From Vreelandella lutescens (GTDB lineage: Bacteria > Pseudomonadota > Gammaproteobacteria > Pseudomonadales > Halomonadaceae), in contig NZ_BMHM01000003.1 of the NCBI RefSeq assembly GCF_014640815.1, positions 372,001 to 436,000 of the forward strand: a DNA stretch of 64,000 nt, in the 5' to 3' direction. Under the pieces are notes generated by a model. That model had not been told where the DNA came from and ran no database searches. It was given only the letters and a program-made list of their open reading frames with translations. Position numbers and translations under genes: made by a program. Positions 1-8,670 of the stretch are shown piece by piece; position 1 is the first letter of the stretch, and the number at the start of each line of letters is the position of its first letter.

Positions 1-273
1 TTGAGGCAAGATCCCTAGCCGCTGGGCGACCTCCCGGGTGTTGCTACGATGAATGTCCTTGCCATCGAGATAGACATGCCCGCCGCTAGGCGTCAGCGTT
101 CGCGCCAGGGTTTTTAGCAGGGTCGATTTACCGCTGCCATTGGGCCCCAGCAGCACCGTGAGTTGGCCTTCCGCTACAGCAATATCCACCCCTTGCAAAA
201 TGCGCTTGGCGTCGTAGCCAGCTTTCAGGGCGTCAGCGGTGAGTCGTGATGCAGGGTGGGAATAGGCGGGCAT
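1..273 (-). CDS. Iron-siderophore ABC transporter ATPase (FecE/CbrD type), partial
   Basis: Only the first 91 residues lie in the window; the gene continues past the left edge. They show the N-terminal part of an ABC nucleotide-binding domain: Walker A GPNGSGKST at residues 43-51 and the Q-loop glutamine in GILPQ at the very end. The start is the ATG at 273, with no in-frame rival nearby. Ferric-siderophore ABC ATPases sit on the cytoplasmic side of a FecCD permease pair. The matching permeases and binding protein are 11 kb away on the same strand, so this gene probably energises that transporter although it is not in their operon. A Fur-box-like site lies about 45 bp upstream. The family is certain; the pairing is inferred. 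Confidence 0.9.
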   Translation of the reverse strand, partial: MPAYSHPASRLTADALKAGYDAKRILQGVDIAVAEGQLTVLLGPNGSGKSTLLKTLARTLTPSGGHVYLDGKDIHRSNTREVAQRLGILPQ

Positions 274-316
274 AAGGCAGGCTCAGTCACGCGATAAAGG
301 CAGTCAGCACCCTAAG

Positions 317-335
317 ATAAAATATTCTCATTTTC
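317..335 (-). promoter_or_regulatory. Fur-box-like site upstream of the ABC ATPase
   Basis: Read on the minus strand, this 19-mer matches the classic Fur consensus GATAATGATAATCATTATC at 12 of 19 positions and contains the AATGAGAAT half-site common in Fur operators. It is placed to control the leftward ATPase gene. The match was scored by eye only. Confidence 0.5.
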
Positions 336-378
336 AACATTGTTCTTGCTGCCACCTCATTTCCGGTCATTTCGTTAG

Positions 379-397
379 TTCGAACCGTTCGTTCGAA
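379..397. promoter_or_regulatory. Inverted repeat TTCGAAC-N5-GTTCGAA, possible operator
   Basis: Two perfect 7-bp arms are separated by 5 bp, between the two Fur-like sites in the divergent promoter region of the ATPase and receptor genes. The geometry resembles a binding site for a dimeric regulator such as TetR, AraC or LysR type. No regulator gene lies next to it in the window. Confidence 0.4.
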
Positions 398-422
398 GCG
401 ATAGACCTCCTCGCTCATTTAT

Positions 423-441
423 GCATAATATAATCATTATC
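423..441 (+). promoter_or_regulatory. Fur box upstream of the TonB-dependent receptor
   Basis: The 19-mer matches the Fur consensus at 14 of 19 positions, including an unbroken run of 12 (ATAATCATTATC). It lies about 70 bp before the receptor start codon, as expected for iron repression of a siderophore receptor. Confidence 0.75.
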
Positions 442-512
442 ATTTAGATGCGCGTTAGCATTTAAGCGATAGCTAATACCAAGGGGCATTCACATCACGC
501 AGGGGAGTCAGC

Positions 513-2648
513 ATGACACAGATGAAAAAAGCCGCTTTCTGGCCAACGGTGACGTTAGCAAGTTTAGTGGCAGCCACTCAGGCTAATGCCCAGCAAGAGG
601 CAGCTGAGGTGGGGCAGTCGCTCAGCGAGTCATCGCCTACGGTGGTCGTGACGGCGACGCGTAGCCGCAGCGAAGAGGGGCAAACGCCGCAGCGGGTGAC
701 AGTGATTACCCGTGAGCAGATCGAACAGCAACTGGCCATTACCGACGACCCTGGCCAGGTCTTGAGCAACTTGATTCCCTCCTATTCGCCTAGCCGACAA
801 AAGCTTTCCAATGCGGGCGAAACGATGCGTGGGCGCGATGCGCTTTTCCTGATTGATGGCGTGCCTCAGTCCAATCCGCTGCGCGACAGCTCTCGCGATA
901 GCTACACCATCGACCTTTCTATGGTCGAGCGGATTGAAGTGATTCACGGGGCCAGCGCTGAGCATGGTTTGGGGGCCACCGGCGGTTTGATCAACTTCGT
1001 TACCCGCCGGGCCGAAGGGGGCGGTATTAGTCAAAGCGCGGGCATTAGCTTCACTGTTGACGACGACCTGCACTCAGAAGGCTTGGGCAACAAGCTCAAC
1101 TATCGCATTAGCGGCCAGCAGGGCGATTGGGATTTTGTAGCCGCTGCCACGCGCCAAGAGCGGGGCGTATTTTACGATGGCGGCGACCGTCGCGTGGGTA
1201 TTGCCTACCCCGGCGAGCTGCAAAACTCTGAAAGTTACGACCTGTTCGGCAAGTTAGGCTATTGGATCGACGACAACCAGAATATCGAGGTGTCGCTCAA
1301 TCATTTTGATCTGGAAGAGGGCGACAATTACGTGCCCGTGGTGGGCGACCGCGAGGCGGGGATCCCTACCAGCGCCGAACGTGGCACACCCGATGGAGCG
1401 CCGGGCTTTAATGAGGTCACCACCGCCCGCTTGGCGTACTCCCATGCCGATTGGTACGGCAATGCGGTCGATGCCCAAGTGTATCGCCAGCGCTTCCGGG
1501 CGCGCTTTGCCACCACGCCGTTCTTCCCTTACCTAGATGGCAACGGCAATACCCAGTTCGACCAAACCCGTAACGAATCGGATAAGCAGGGCGCCAAGTT
1601 CACCCTGAACCGCCAGGGCATGCTGGATGACCGGCTCGGGGTGACGGTGGGGTTAGACATCCTCGAAGATGAAACCCGCCAAATGCTGGTAGAGACCGGG
1701 CGCACCTACGTGCCGGAAAGCCGCTACAGCAACATTGCGCCGTTCTTGCAGGGGCAGTTCAAAATCGCCGACCCACTGACGCTGCATGCTGGCGTTCGCC
1801 ATGAGCATGCAGAGCTAGAAGTGGATGCTTACCAGACGATTGACCGTAACAACGTGACCCAGGACGACGTGGCCGTTGGCGGTGGCAACCCCAGTTTTGA
1901 CGAAACGCTCTATAACGTGGGTTTAACCTTTCAAGCCACCGACTGGGCCCAGCTGTACGCCAGCTACTCCGAAGGTTTCGGCATGCCCGATGTCGGCCGC
2001 GTGCTGCGTGGCATCGGCGAACCGGGCCAGGATGTGGATACGCTGCTTCAACTGCAGCCCATCGTGACCGATAACCGTGAAATTGGCGCGCGTTTCGACT
2101 GGGAGCGATACGGCCTGGAAGTAAGCTACTACGAGTCGAACTCTGACTTTGGCCAGCGCTTGGCCGAGCAAAACGGCACGTGGGTGGGCAGCCGGGAAAA
2201 AACTGAAATCCAAGGGGTGGAAGTGACCGGCAACATGCAGGTCAATGACCACCATGATCTGTCGCTCTCCTACGCCCATACCCAAGGCAAGTCAGACCAA
2301 GACGGCGATGGCAGCGTGGATACCAAGCTCACCGGTATCAACATCGCGCCCGATACGCTCAAGCTGGGCTGGAGCGCCGTGTGGAACGACCGTCTCTCGA
2401 CGCGCCTACAGGGCAGCTATTACTTCGACCGCAGCGTCGATAACCCGGCGCTCGACTTTGATGGCTACGGTTTGGTGGACGCCTCGCTGGCCTACCAGCT
2501 CCCTACGGGGCAGCTATCGCTGGGTATCGAGAACCTGACCGACGAAGACTACCTCACTTACTACTCTCAAGCCGCTCGCATCAGCGATGAGTACTACTTC
2601 ACCGGCCGTGGGCGCACGTTCACGGTGGGGTATCAGCTGGATTTTTAA
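513..2648 (+). CDS. TonB-dependent ferric-siderophore outer-membrane receptor
   Basis: A 711-residue outer-membrane receptor that imports a ferric siderophore using TonB energy. The N-terminus is a signal peptide with a likely cut after ANA (residue 26). A TonB-box-like stretch (SPTVVVTA) lies near residues 41-48, followed by the plug domain (about 50-165) and a 22-strand barrel. The C-terminus ends in the aromatic residue typical of barrel proteins (YQLDF), and the last-strand motif ENLTDEDY is present. The start is supported by a strong GGGGAG ribosome site. A Fur box precedes it and NIS siderophore synthetase genes follow, so the most likely ligand is the siderophore made by this locus. 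Ligand specificity cannot be read from sequence alone. Confidence 0.93.
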   Translation: MTQMKKAAFWPTVTLASLVAATQANAQQEAAEVGQSLSESSPTVVVTATRSRSEEGQTPQRVTVITREQIEQQLAITDDPGQVLSNLIPSYSPSRQKLSNAGETMRGRDALFLIDGVPQSNPLRDSSRDSYTIDLSMVERIEVIHGASAEHGLGATGGLINFVTRRAEGGGISQSAGISFTVDDDLHSEGLGNKLNYRISGQQGDWDFVAAATRQERGVFYDGGDRRVGIAYPGELQNSESYDLFGKLGYWIDDNQNIEVSLNHFDLEEGDNYVPVVGDREAGIPTSAERGTPDGAPGFNEVTTARLAYSHADWYGNAVDAQVYRQRFRARFATTPFFPYLDGNGNTQFDQTRNESDKQGAKFTLNRQGMLDDRLGVTVGLDILEDETRQMLVETGRTYVPESRYSNIAPFLQGQFKIADPLTLHAGVRHEHAELEVDAYQTIDRNNVTQDDVAVGGGNPSFDETLYNVGLTFQATDWAQLYASYSEGFGMPDVGRVLRGIGEPGQDVDTLLQLQPIVTDNREIGARFDWERYGLEVSYYESNSDFGQRLAEQNGTWVGSREKTEIQGVEVTGNMQVNDHHDLSLSYAHTQGKSDQDGDGSVDTKLTGINIAPDTLKLGWSAVWNDRLSTRLQGSYYFDRSVDNPALDFDGYGLVDASLAYQLPTGQLSLGIENLTDEDYLTYYSQAARISDEYYFTGRGRTFTVGYQLDF

Positions 2649-2686
2649 GGCTCAGGCGTCTTGTTTCTAGTGCTGTCTAACGCATG

Positions 2687-2712
2687 GCCACTCCTTCGAA
2701 GGAAGGAGTGGC
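2687..2712. terminator. Hairpin after the receptor gene
   Basis: A perfect 11-bp inverted repeat (GCCACTCCTTC with a GAAG loop) starts 38 bp after the receptor stop. It lacks a T-run, so it may be a Rho-independent terminator of weak type, an attenuator that lowers readthrough into the synthetase genes, or an mRNA-stabilising stem. Confidence 0.45.
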
Positions 2713-2806
2713 TAACCGACAACCAACTGAACGTGCCGGAGGAGGGCGTTTCGTTCAAGCAGTAACACAACAAAAACCGCGCGATGTGACTAGCCATGGA
2801 TGCGTG

Positions 2807-2834
2807 GGTTTACCTATCGATGGGTAAGTAAACC
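2807..2834. promoter_or_regulatory. Inverted repeat GGTTTAC-N14-GTAAACC before the synthetase operon
   Basis: Two perfect 7-bp arms lie 32-59 bp before the chosen start of the first synthetase gene. It could be an operator or an RNA stem in the leader. No convincing Fur box was seen here, so the biosynthesis genes may be expressed from the receptor promoter or through another regulator. Confidence 0.3.
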
Positions 2835-2865
2835 TTTAAAAAGGATGACATTCTGCGGAGGCTAT

Positions 2866-4683
2866 ATGAGCTACGCACAGGATCATCGCTCAGCGAGCGA
2901 TATTAGTCAGTGTGCCTCAGTGCATGCGTTACTCAATTGTATTATCAAAGAAGTCGCCATACCTGAACGAACGTTAGCGTTTCAATGGCCGAGCCATCGT
3001 CGCGGGTTGCCTGAGGAGTTGTCGGGTATTCCCCTTCAGATCAAGTGGTCAACGTCGCTGGACTTATGGGTAATGGTAGACCGCCAGTCGACGATAGGTA
3101 GCCAGTATTATCTTTCCGATGTTTACCTAAAGGCCAAAGACGATCCTGAGTGGACAGCCGCTGATGCCGAGACGCTTATTAGCGGTCTGCTCAAGCATCT
3201 GCCCAGTGCCGATACCGCTATTAATCAGGAGCTGGCGCAGCAGGTTCGTCAAAGTCGTCAAGTGATGGCAGAGATTGTCACGCATGCTGCCGAGCTGCCT
3301 AACCGACAGCCCTTAGCCGACTATCCTAGCAGCGAACAAGGGTTGTGGTTTGGTCATCCGAATCACCCCACGCCTAAAGCGCGCCAGTGGCCTGATGAAT
3401 GCTTGGCTGATGGCACTCCTTCTTACGCCCCGGAGTGTGGCATCGCCACCTCGCTCTATCAGTTCTCCTTTCCCGCAGACGGGTTACGCGTTCAGGCCAA
3501 CCGCGTTGAAGAAGAGGACGTACTTTCCTACGTGGCAGACCAAGCGGCCGCCGAGAGTGATGAACGCGTCGTGCTGAGCATGCATCCGGTGCAAGCGGCC
3601 ATGTTTAAGAAAGCGCCTGCCGCCAGAGAGCTGCTTCAGCGCAACGTGATCAGGGATCTTGGTCAAAGTGGTTTTAGCGCAGTGCCAACGGCCTCCATGC
3701 GCACGTGGTATATCGAAGGGCATCCCTGGTTCATCAAAGGATCGCTCAATGTGCGCATCACCAACTGCGTGCGTAAAAACGCGTGGTACGAGCTGGAAAG
3801 CACGCTGGTGATTGATCGCATCATGCATCAACTGGGTCGCTTGGAAGACCCTTCCCTGGCGACGTTACTCGTTGCCGAGGAACCCGCCACGGTGCATTGG
3901 ACGCCTAACGAGGGCAGCGAGGAGCAGCAGCGTTGGTTCCGCGAACAAACAGGCATCATCTTGCGAGAAAACTTTTGTCGACGGTTCTCTCCTCAAGATT
4001 GCTTACTCACGGGCACGCTATTTGCGCGTGATACGACGCTGGTGCCTATGGTGCTCTCCTTCATTTCACAGGGGTATGAAGGCTCGCGCAGTACCAGCAC
4101 CTTGCCTGAACAGAATCAGGTGAGAGCTTGGTTTCAGGCGTATTTGCGGACGCTGCTGGCACCGGTGCTGGGGCTTTTCTTCCGGCACGGGATCGTCATG
4201 GAGCCGCACTTACAAAACTGCGTCTTGATTCATGAGGCGGGAACGCCCCAGAAAATGCTGTTACGTGACTTCGAGGGGGTCAAGTTGACCCGTGATAAGG
4301 GCACCGCATGGTTGGCGGGTGAAGTCCTTCACCCTCGCGTCGAAGCATCCATGATCTATAGCCGGGAGCAAGGTTGGAACCGAATTGCCTACTGCCTGTT
4401 CGTCAACCACATTGCGGAGGCTATTCTCGCGCTGAGCTGGCAACGACCAGCGTTGGCGGATGCGTTATGGCAAGACACGTCGACGGAGTTGCAGCGTGTG
4501 CGTAATAAGCTGGAGGTGGCCGCGCCAGAGCTCGATGCGCTGTTACAAGGCGGCGCGCTGCCCTGCAAGACCAACTTCAAATTACGGCTCATGGCTCAGG
4601 CAGACCGCCAGGCGCACTATGTGTCGTTGCCCAACCCTTGGCACGTTCCTCGGGTTATGGGGCGGGAGGTAGCCTATGGCTGA
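2866..4683 (+). CDS. acsD: NIS siderophore synthetase (IucA/IucC family), AcsD-like
   Basis: A 605-residue NRPS-independent siderophore synthetase, which uses ATP to adenylate a carboxylate (typically citrate) and condense it with an amine or alcohol. Family marks visible are GHPNHPTPK at residues 163-171, the HPVQ segment, the KGSLNVRITN region and the C-terminal EPHLQN / LLRDFEG stretch of the FhuF-like part. The ATG at 2866 is chosen over upstream in-frame starts because GCGGAGG sits 4 bp before it. It is the first gene of a D-E-C-B-A order like achromobactin loci, where AcsD attaches L-serine to citrate. The family is certain; the AcsD assignment rests on synteny and length, and the substrate is unproven. 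Confidence 0.82.
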   Translation: MSYAQDHRSASDISQCASVHALLNCIIKEVAIPERTLAFQWPSHRRGLPEELSGIPLQIKWSTSLDLWVMVDRQSTIGSQYYLSDVYLKAKDDPEWTAADAETLISGLLKHLPSADTAINQELAQQVRQSRQVMAEIVTHAAELPNRQPLADYPSSEQGLWFGHPNHPTPKARQWPDECLADGTPSYAPECGIATSLYQFSFPADGLRVQANRVEEEDVLSYVADQAAAESDERVVLSMHPVQAAMFKKAPAARELLQRNVIRDLGQSGFSAVPTASMRTWYIEGHPWFIKGSLNVRITNCVRKNAWYELESTLVIDRIMHQLGRLEDPSLATLLVAEEPATVHWTPNEGSEEQQRWFREQTGIILRENFCRRFSPQDCLLTGTLFARDTTLVPMVLSFISQGYEGSRSTSTLPEQNQVRAWFQAYLRTLLAPVLGLFFRHGIVMEPHLQNCVLIHEAGTPQKMLLRDFEGVKLTRDKGTAWLAGEVLHPRVEASMIYSREQGWNRIAYCLFVNHIAEAILALSWQRPALADALWQDTSTELQRVRNKLEVAAPELDALLQGGALPCKTNFKLRLMAQADRQAHYVSLPNPWHVPRVMGREVAYG

Positions 4684-5944
4684 ACCAAATGAGTTGCCAC
4701 TTTCGATCCTTTCAGCAATAGAGCGATACCGCCAACAGTGTAGCGACCCCATGGTCGCCTTTTTCTACGACCTGCCTGCCTTGGCCGCCCACGCTAACGC
4801 CATGAAAGCGGCGCTGCCACCGGGAGTGGAGCTGTACTACGCCATCAAGGCGAACAGCGAGCCTGCCATCATCGATACCTTGGCCCCTATCGTAGATGGC
4901 CTAGAGTTATCTTCCGGTGGAGAAATCGAGCGCGCGTGCCGAAGTGCCACGCCACGGCCATGGGTGTTATCGGGGCCTGGCAAGCTAGATGCGGACATGC
5001 GTAGTGCCATCGAGCGGGGCGTGGAGGCGTTTCATGTCGAAAGTCTCGGAGAAATTGCGCGTTTGCAGTCCATCGCTGCAGCGTTGGGGCGTACGCAGCC
5101 CGTTCTTTTGCGTATCAACCCTTGGTTACCTGAATCGTTTTCCAGTCGTTTGCGCATGGCTGGCACGGCGACACCGTTTGGTATCGATGAAGCACAGCTC
5201 CCCCAGGCCGTCAGTGCCGTGGATAACGCGCCAAACCTAAAGCTCTGCGGCTTTCATGTGCATGCCATGTCGCATCAAACAAGCGAGCAGCGCCATCAAC
5301 AGTTACTCGCGTTCTACCTGGAGCGTTGGCCATCGTGGCGAGCGCTGGCCCGTTACCCCGAGCAACTGACTCAGCTCAACGTGGGAGGCGGCATTGGGGT
5401 GAATTATCGCCAGCCTTCCCACCAGTTCGACTGGGCTAGTCTCTGCTACGCCTTCGGGCAACAGCTCGACAACCTTTCCGAACCGCCACGCGTTCGTTTC
5501 GAGATTGGGCGCTATCTTTCTGCCTTTTGTGGCTACTACGTCATGGAAGTGTTGGATACCAAAGTCAGCCATGGTGAAGGGTTTTTAGTCTGTCGAGGGG
5601 GAACGCATCAGTTCCGCTTGCCTGTGGCGCAGGGGCACGACCATCCGGTCATTCACTTACCCCGCGACCCAGAGCAGTCGAGCAATGGCGAACAACGCGC
5701 TTGGACGGTCGTGGGGCAGCTTTGCACCCCAAAAGATGTATTGAGCCGACACCAAGAGCTGCGTGGCGTCAGGGTGGGGGACTTATTGGTGCTGCCTTTG
5801 GCAGGTGCCTATGGCTACAACATTTCCCATGCGGACTTCCTGTGTCATCCCCGGCCATCTCAGCACTTTGTGACGGACACTGCTGAAGCGCTGCATTCTC
5901 GCCCCGGGCTTCGTCGCGTGTTGGCTGAAGGTTACTCAGGCTAA
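4676..5944 (+). CDS. acsE: PLP-dependent siderophore decarboxylase (Orn/Lys/DAP type III fold), AcsE-like
   Basis: A 422-residue PLP decarboxylase of the alanine-racemase-fold family. The PLP lysine is K58 in YAIKAN; FHVH at 193-196, the phosphate-binding GGG at 237-239, the EIGRY segment near 276-280 and the catalytic cysteine C350 in CTPKD are all present. The start overlaps the end of the preceding synthetase by 8 bp, so the two are translationally coupled. In achromobactin and staphyloferrin B pathways the homologues AcsE and SbnH decarboxylate an amino acid already joined to citrate. Diaminopimelate or ornithine decarboxylase is unlikely given the context between synthetase genes. Confidence 0.83.
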   Translation: MAEPNELPLSILSAIERYRQQCSDPMVAFFYDLPALAAHANAMKAALPPGVELYYAIKANSEPAIIDTLAPIVDGLELSSGGEIERACRSATPRPWVLSGPGKLDADMRSAIERGVEAFHVESLGEIARLQSIAAALGRTQPVLLRINPWLPESFSSRLRMAGTATPFGIDEAQLPQAVSAVDNAPNLKLCGFHVHAMSHQTSEQRHQQLLAFYLERWPSWRALARYPEQLTQLNVGGGIGVNYRQPSHQFDWASLCYAFGQQLDNLSEPPRVRFEIGRYLSAFCGYYVMEVLDTKVSHGEGFLVCRGGTHQFRLPVAQGHDHPVIHLPRDPEQSSNGEQRAWTVVGQLCTPKDVLSRHQELRGVRVGDLLVLPLAGAYGYNISHADFLCHPRPSQHFVTDTAEALHSRPGLRRVLAEGYSG

Positions 5945-5979
5945 TCGTTATCCATTTCTCTATGTTGTGAAGGTACTCC

Positions 5980-7860
5980 ATGACGTCACAAGCATCTTGG
6001 CTGCCCACGCGGGCGGTCATCGAGAACTCCGTTGTCTCCACACCTTTTTCTTCTTTGGATAGCTGGCGCCACTACCGGCGTATTGAGCAGCGTGTCATTG
6101 GGCAGTTGCTGCAAACCCTGCTGTATGAAGATGTGCTGAGCTATGCCGTCGTGCCTAACCCAGCCGCCACGCGGGTTGGGGCTTCACGATTTTCAATCAC
6201 GCTAGGTAGCCGCTGCTATTGCGTTGAGGGTTGGGTTTGCCACAGCTTCCACCTGATTCGTCTTGACCATGCCACGCTGTCGGTGAGTGGCGCGCCGAAC
6301 CAACCCGGCACCATCAGTTTGCAGTGCTTCATTACGGATCTCGAAGAGACGTTGGGGGAGGGAGCCATTCAGCCAGGCTTCGTCAACGAGTTGATTCAGA
6401 CACTCATCAAAGACACCCAGTCGGCTGCGTTTGCGCTGAGTGACATCGCATCGCCTCAAACGCTGGAGGCGGATGCATTAGAGCGCTATTTCACGGATGC
6501 CCATAGTTACCACCCTTGCTACAAGTCACGGCTGGGGTTCTCCTTACAGGATAACCAGCGCTACGGCCCCGAGTTTGCTCAACCGCTTCGCGTTGTTTGG
6601 CTAGCGGTGCCCAACCAGTTAGCCCATGCAAGTGCGGTGGATGGTGAAACCTGCCTGGGCCGGGCCATGGAAGAGGCTGGGCCAGAGGTGCTAGCGAGGT
6701 TAGAGGTCTATCTCGAACGCCAGCAGCGTCGGCGCGATGAGGTCGTGCTCATGCCCGTGCATCCATGGCAGTGGGAAAATGCTCTGGTAGATGCGCTCTA
6801 TCCCGAGCTTGCCAGTGGCGATATTGCCTTCCTGGGGGAGGGCGAAACGGTTTATACCCCTCAGCAGTCGATACGTACCCTGGCCCCGGTAACAAGCCAT
6901 CGACCCTACCTCAAGCTGGCGATGAGTATCACGAATACGTCTAGCACACGTATATTGGCGCGCCATACCGTCACCAACGGCCCCATCATCACGCAGTGGC
7001 TTCAGCGGCTGATCGAGACGAATGATACCGCTTCCTCTGCGGGCTTTGTCCTGTTAGGGGAGATTGCTGGCGTGGCCTTGGATGAGCGCGCGTTTGCTGC
7101 CAAGCGCTATGCAGAGGTGTATGGCAAGGTCGGGGCCATTTGGCGACAGAATATCCGCCAATATTTACATGAGGGCGAGCAAGCTGCCCCGCTCAACGGG
7201 TTGAGTCAGCTTACCCGCACGTCGCAAGGGGAGCCCTCTGATCCATTTATCACGCCTTGGGTAGAGCGCTACGGGCTAGCGGCGTGGACGCGCCAACTGA
7301 TTCACGTTACGACGCTACCGATCATCCATCTGCTGTTTGCGGAAGGTATCGGGATGGAATCCCACGGGCAAAATATCGTCGTCATCCATCGTGATGGCTG
7401 GCCTACGCGCGTTGCCCTCAAAGATTTTCATGACGGCGTGCGTTTTAGCAAGGCGCATCTCGCCCGTCCCGAGCTGGCGCCTAAGCTTGAGCCGGTCCCT
7501 CCGCGTCATGCCGCACTCAATCGCAACTCCTTTATCGTCACCGATGATCTAGCGGCGGTGCGTGACTACTCCTGCGATGCCTTTTTCTTCATTGCGCTTG
7601 GTGACATGGCGATTTTTTTGAAGCGCCACTTTGGCTTGGAGGAGGCTCACTTTTGGGCCATGACGGCAGAGGTCGTCAAAGAGTATCAGCGCGAGCATCC
7701 CCAGCACGCTAAGCGCTATCGCTGTTTTGATGTGTTTACTCCGGAGTGGGAAGTGGAGGCGCTCACTCGTCGCCGTCTCTTTGGAGACGAGCAGCCCCAG
7801 GTCAAAAAGGTGCCCAATCCGCTGGCCGCCTTTGCGCCTGAAGGAGAGCGCGCATGTTGA
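5980..7860 (+). CDS. acsC: NIS siderophore synthetase (IucA/IucC family), AcsC-like
   Basis: A second synthetase, 626 residues, of the same ATP-dependent amide/ester-forming family. Visible marks are HPCYKSRLGF near residue 178 (the ATP-site HPxxK motif), MPVHPWQWEN, the RTLAPVTSHRPYLKL segment, and GMESHGQN with LKDFHDG in the C-terminal part. A GAAGG ribosome site precedes the ATG. It starts 35 bp after the decarboxylase and its stop overlaps the aldolase start by 7 bp. Achromobactin and staphyloferrin B each need three such synthetases, each adding one building block; which bond this one makes is inferred from gene order only. Confidence 0.8.
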   Translation: MTSQASWLPTRAVIENSVVSTPFSSLDSWRHYRRIEQRVIGQLLQTLLYEDVLSYAVVPNPAATRVGASRFSITLGSRCYCVEGWVCHSFHLIRLDHATLSVSGAPNQPGTISLQCFITDLEETLGEGAIQPGFVNELIQTLIKDTQSAAFALSDIASPQTLEADALERYFTDAHSYHPCYKSRLGFSLQDNQRYGPEFAQPLRVVWLAVPNQLAHASAVDGETCLGRAMEEAGPEVLARLEVYLERQQRRRDEVVLMPVHPWQWENALVDALYPELASGDIAFLGEGETVYTPQQSIRTLAPVTSHRPYLKLAMSITNTSSTRILARHTVTNGPIITQWLQRLIETNDTASSAGFVLLGEIAGVALDERAFAAKRYAEVYGKVGAIWRQNIRQYLHEGEQAAPLNGLSQLTRTSQGEPSDPFITPWVERYGLAAWTRQLIHVTTLPIIHLLFAEGIGMESHGQNIVVIHRDGWPTRVALKDFHDGVRFSKAHLARPELAPKLEPVPPRHAALNRNSFIVTDDLAAVRDYSCDAFFFIALGDMAIFLKRHFGLEEAHFWAMTAEVVKEYQREHPQHAKRYRCFDVFTPEWEVEALTRRRLFGDEQPQVKKVPNPLAAFAPEGERAC

Positions 7861-8627
7861 GAACGAACCAGCTAAAGCGTGCGCTGCTAGAGGGTAAGGA
7901 AGTCTTCGGCGTAATGGCCTCCATGCCGACCGCTGCCTCGATTGAGTTGATTGGAGAAGCAGGCTTTGACTACGTGGTCATCGATACCGAGCACGTTCTG
8001 ATCAACCCAGAAACCGTCGAACACATGATTCGTACCGCAGAAAGCTATGGGATGACGCCGCTGGTTCGAGTGGCGGATACGGAACCCAAACAGCTGCTGC
8101 GCCTGCTGGATGGCGGTGCGCAAGGCATCGTATTACCCAATGTGGAGTCGGCAGCGTCGTTAGCAAACGCGGTTGCTGCCTGTAAATACGCGCCTGAAGG
8201 AGCAAGGAGCCTCAACGCCGGTCGCCCTGGTGGATTTGGTAAGTCCTCTCTCGTCGAGTACGTGGGGCAAGCCAACCAAGAAACGATGGTCATTGCCATG
8301 ATTGAAAGTTGTCGAGGTGTGCAGCAGATAGAAGCGATTTGTGCCGTGCCTGGCTTGGATATGGTGCTGGAAGGCGCAGCGGATCTTTCCCAGTCCCTGG
8401 GGGTGACGTGGCAAACCGATCATCCAGACGTCGTTCAGTCGCTCGAGCATGTTCAGCGGACGGCTCAGGCATTTGGTATCCCCTACGGGGCCTTTCTCCG
8501 CCACTCCCGAGCTAAAGCGCGATGGCAGGCACGGGGTGTTCACACCTTCATGCTGGGAGATGAGCGAGGGATTGCGTTTCGCGCTCTGCAAAAGAGCCTT
8601 CACGAAGCTAAAGACGTCTCACACTGA
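7854..8627 (+). CDS. acsB: HpcH/HpaI-family aldolase, SbnG/AcsB-like citrate synthase
   Basis: A 257-residue TIM-barrel class II aldolase. In staphyloferrin B loci the homologue SbnG makes citrate from oxaloacetate and acetyl-CoA, supplying the siderophore backbone independently of the TCA cycle. The family's active-site arginine is at R72 (PLVRVAD), and the metal ligands at E151 (MIESC) and D177 (GAADLS) are present in the same spacing as I recall for SbnG. It is translationally coupled to the preceding synthetase by a 7-bp overlap. A catabolic aldolase (HpaI, GarL) has the same fold, but the position between synthetase genes favours the SbnG/AcsB role. Confidence 0.82.
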   Translation: MLRTNQLKRALLEGKEVFGVMASMPTAASIELIGEAGFDYVVIDTEHVLINPETVEHMIRTAESYGMTPLVRVADTEPKQLLRLLDGGAQGIVLPNVESAASLANAVAACKYAPEGARSLNAGRPGGFGKSSLVEYVGQANQETMVIAMIESCRGVQQIEAICAVPGLDMVLEGAADLSQSLGVTWQTDHPDVVQSLEHVQRTAQAFGIPYGAFLRHSRAKARWQARGVHTFMLGDERGIAFRALQKSLHEAKDVSH

Positions 8628-8670
8628 TCGATGTTTTCACGTTACTGATACTGTTTTGGAGTTTAGGCAC

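Noticed and set aside
8449..8670. Longer N-terminus for the AcsA-like synthetase
   Set aside because: It would overlap the aldolase gene by 179 bp and lies outside the normal family length; the ATG at 8671 has its own ribosome site.
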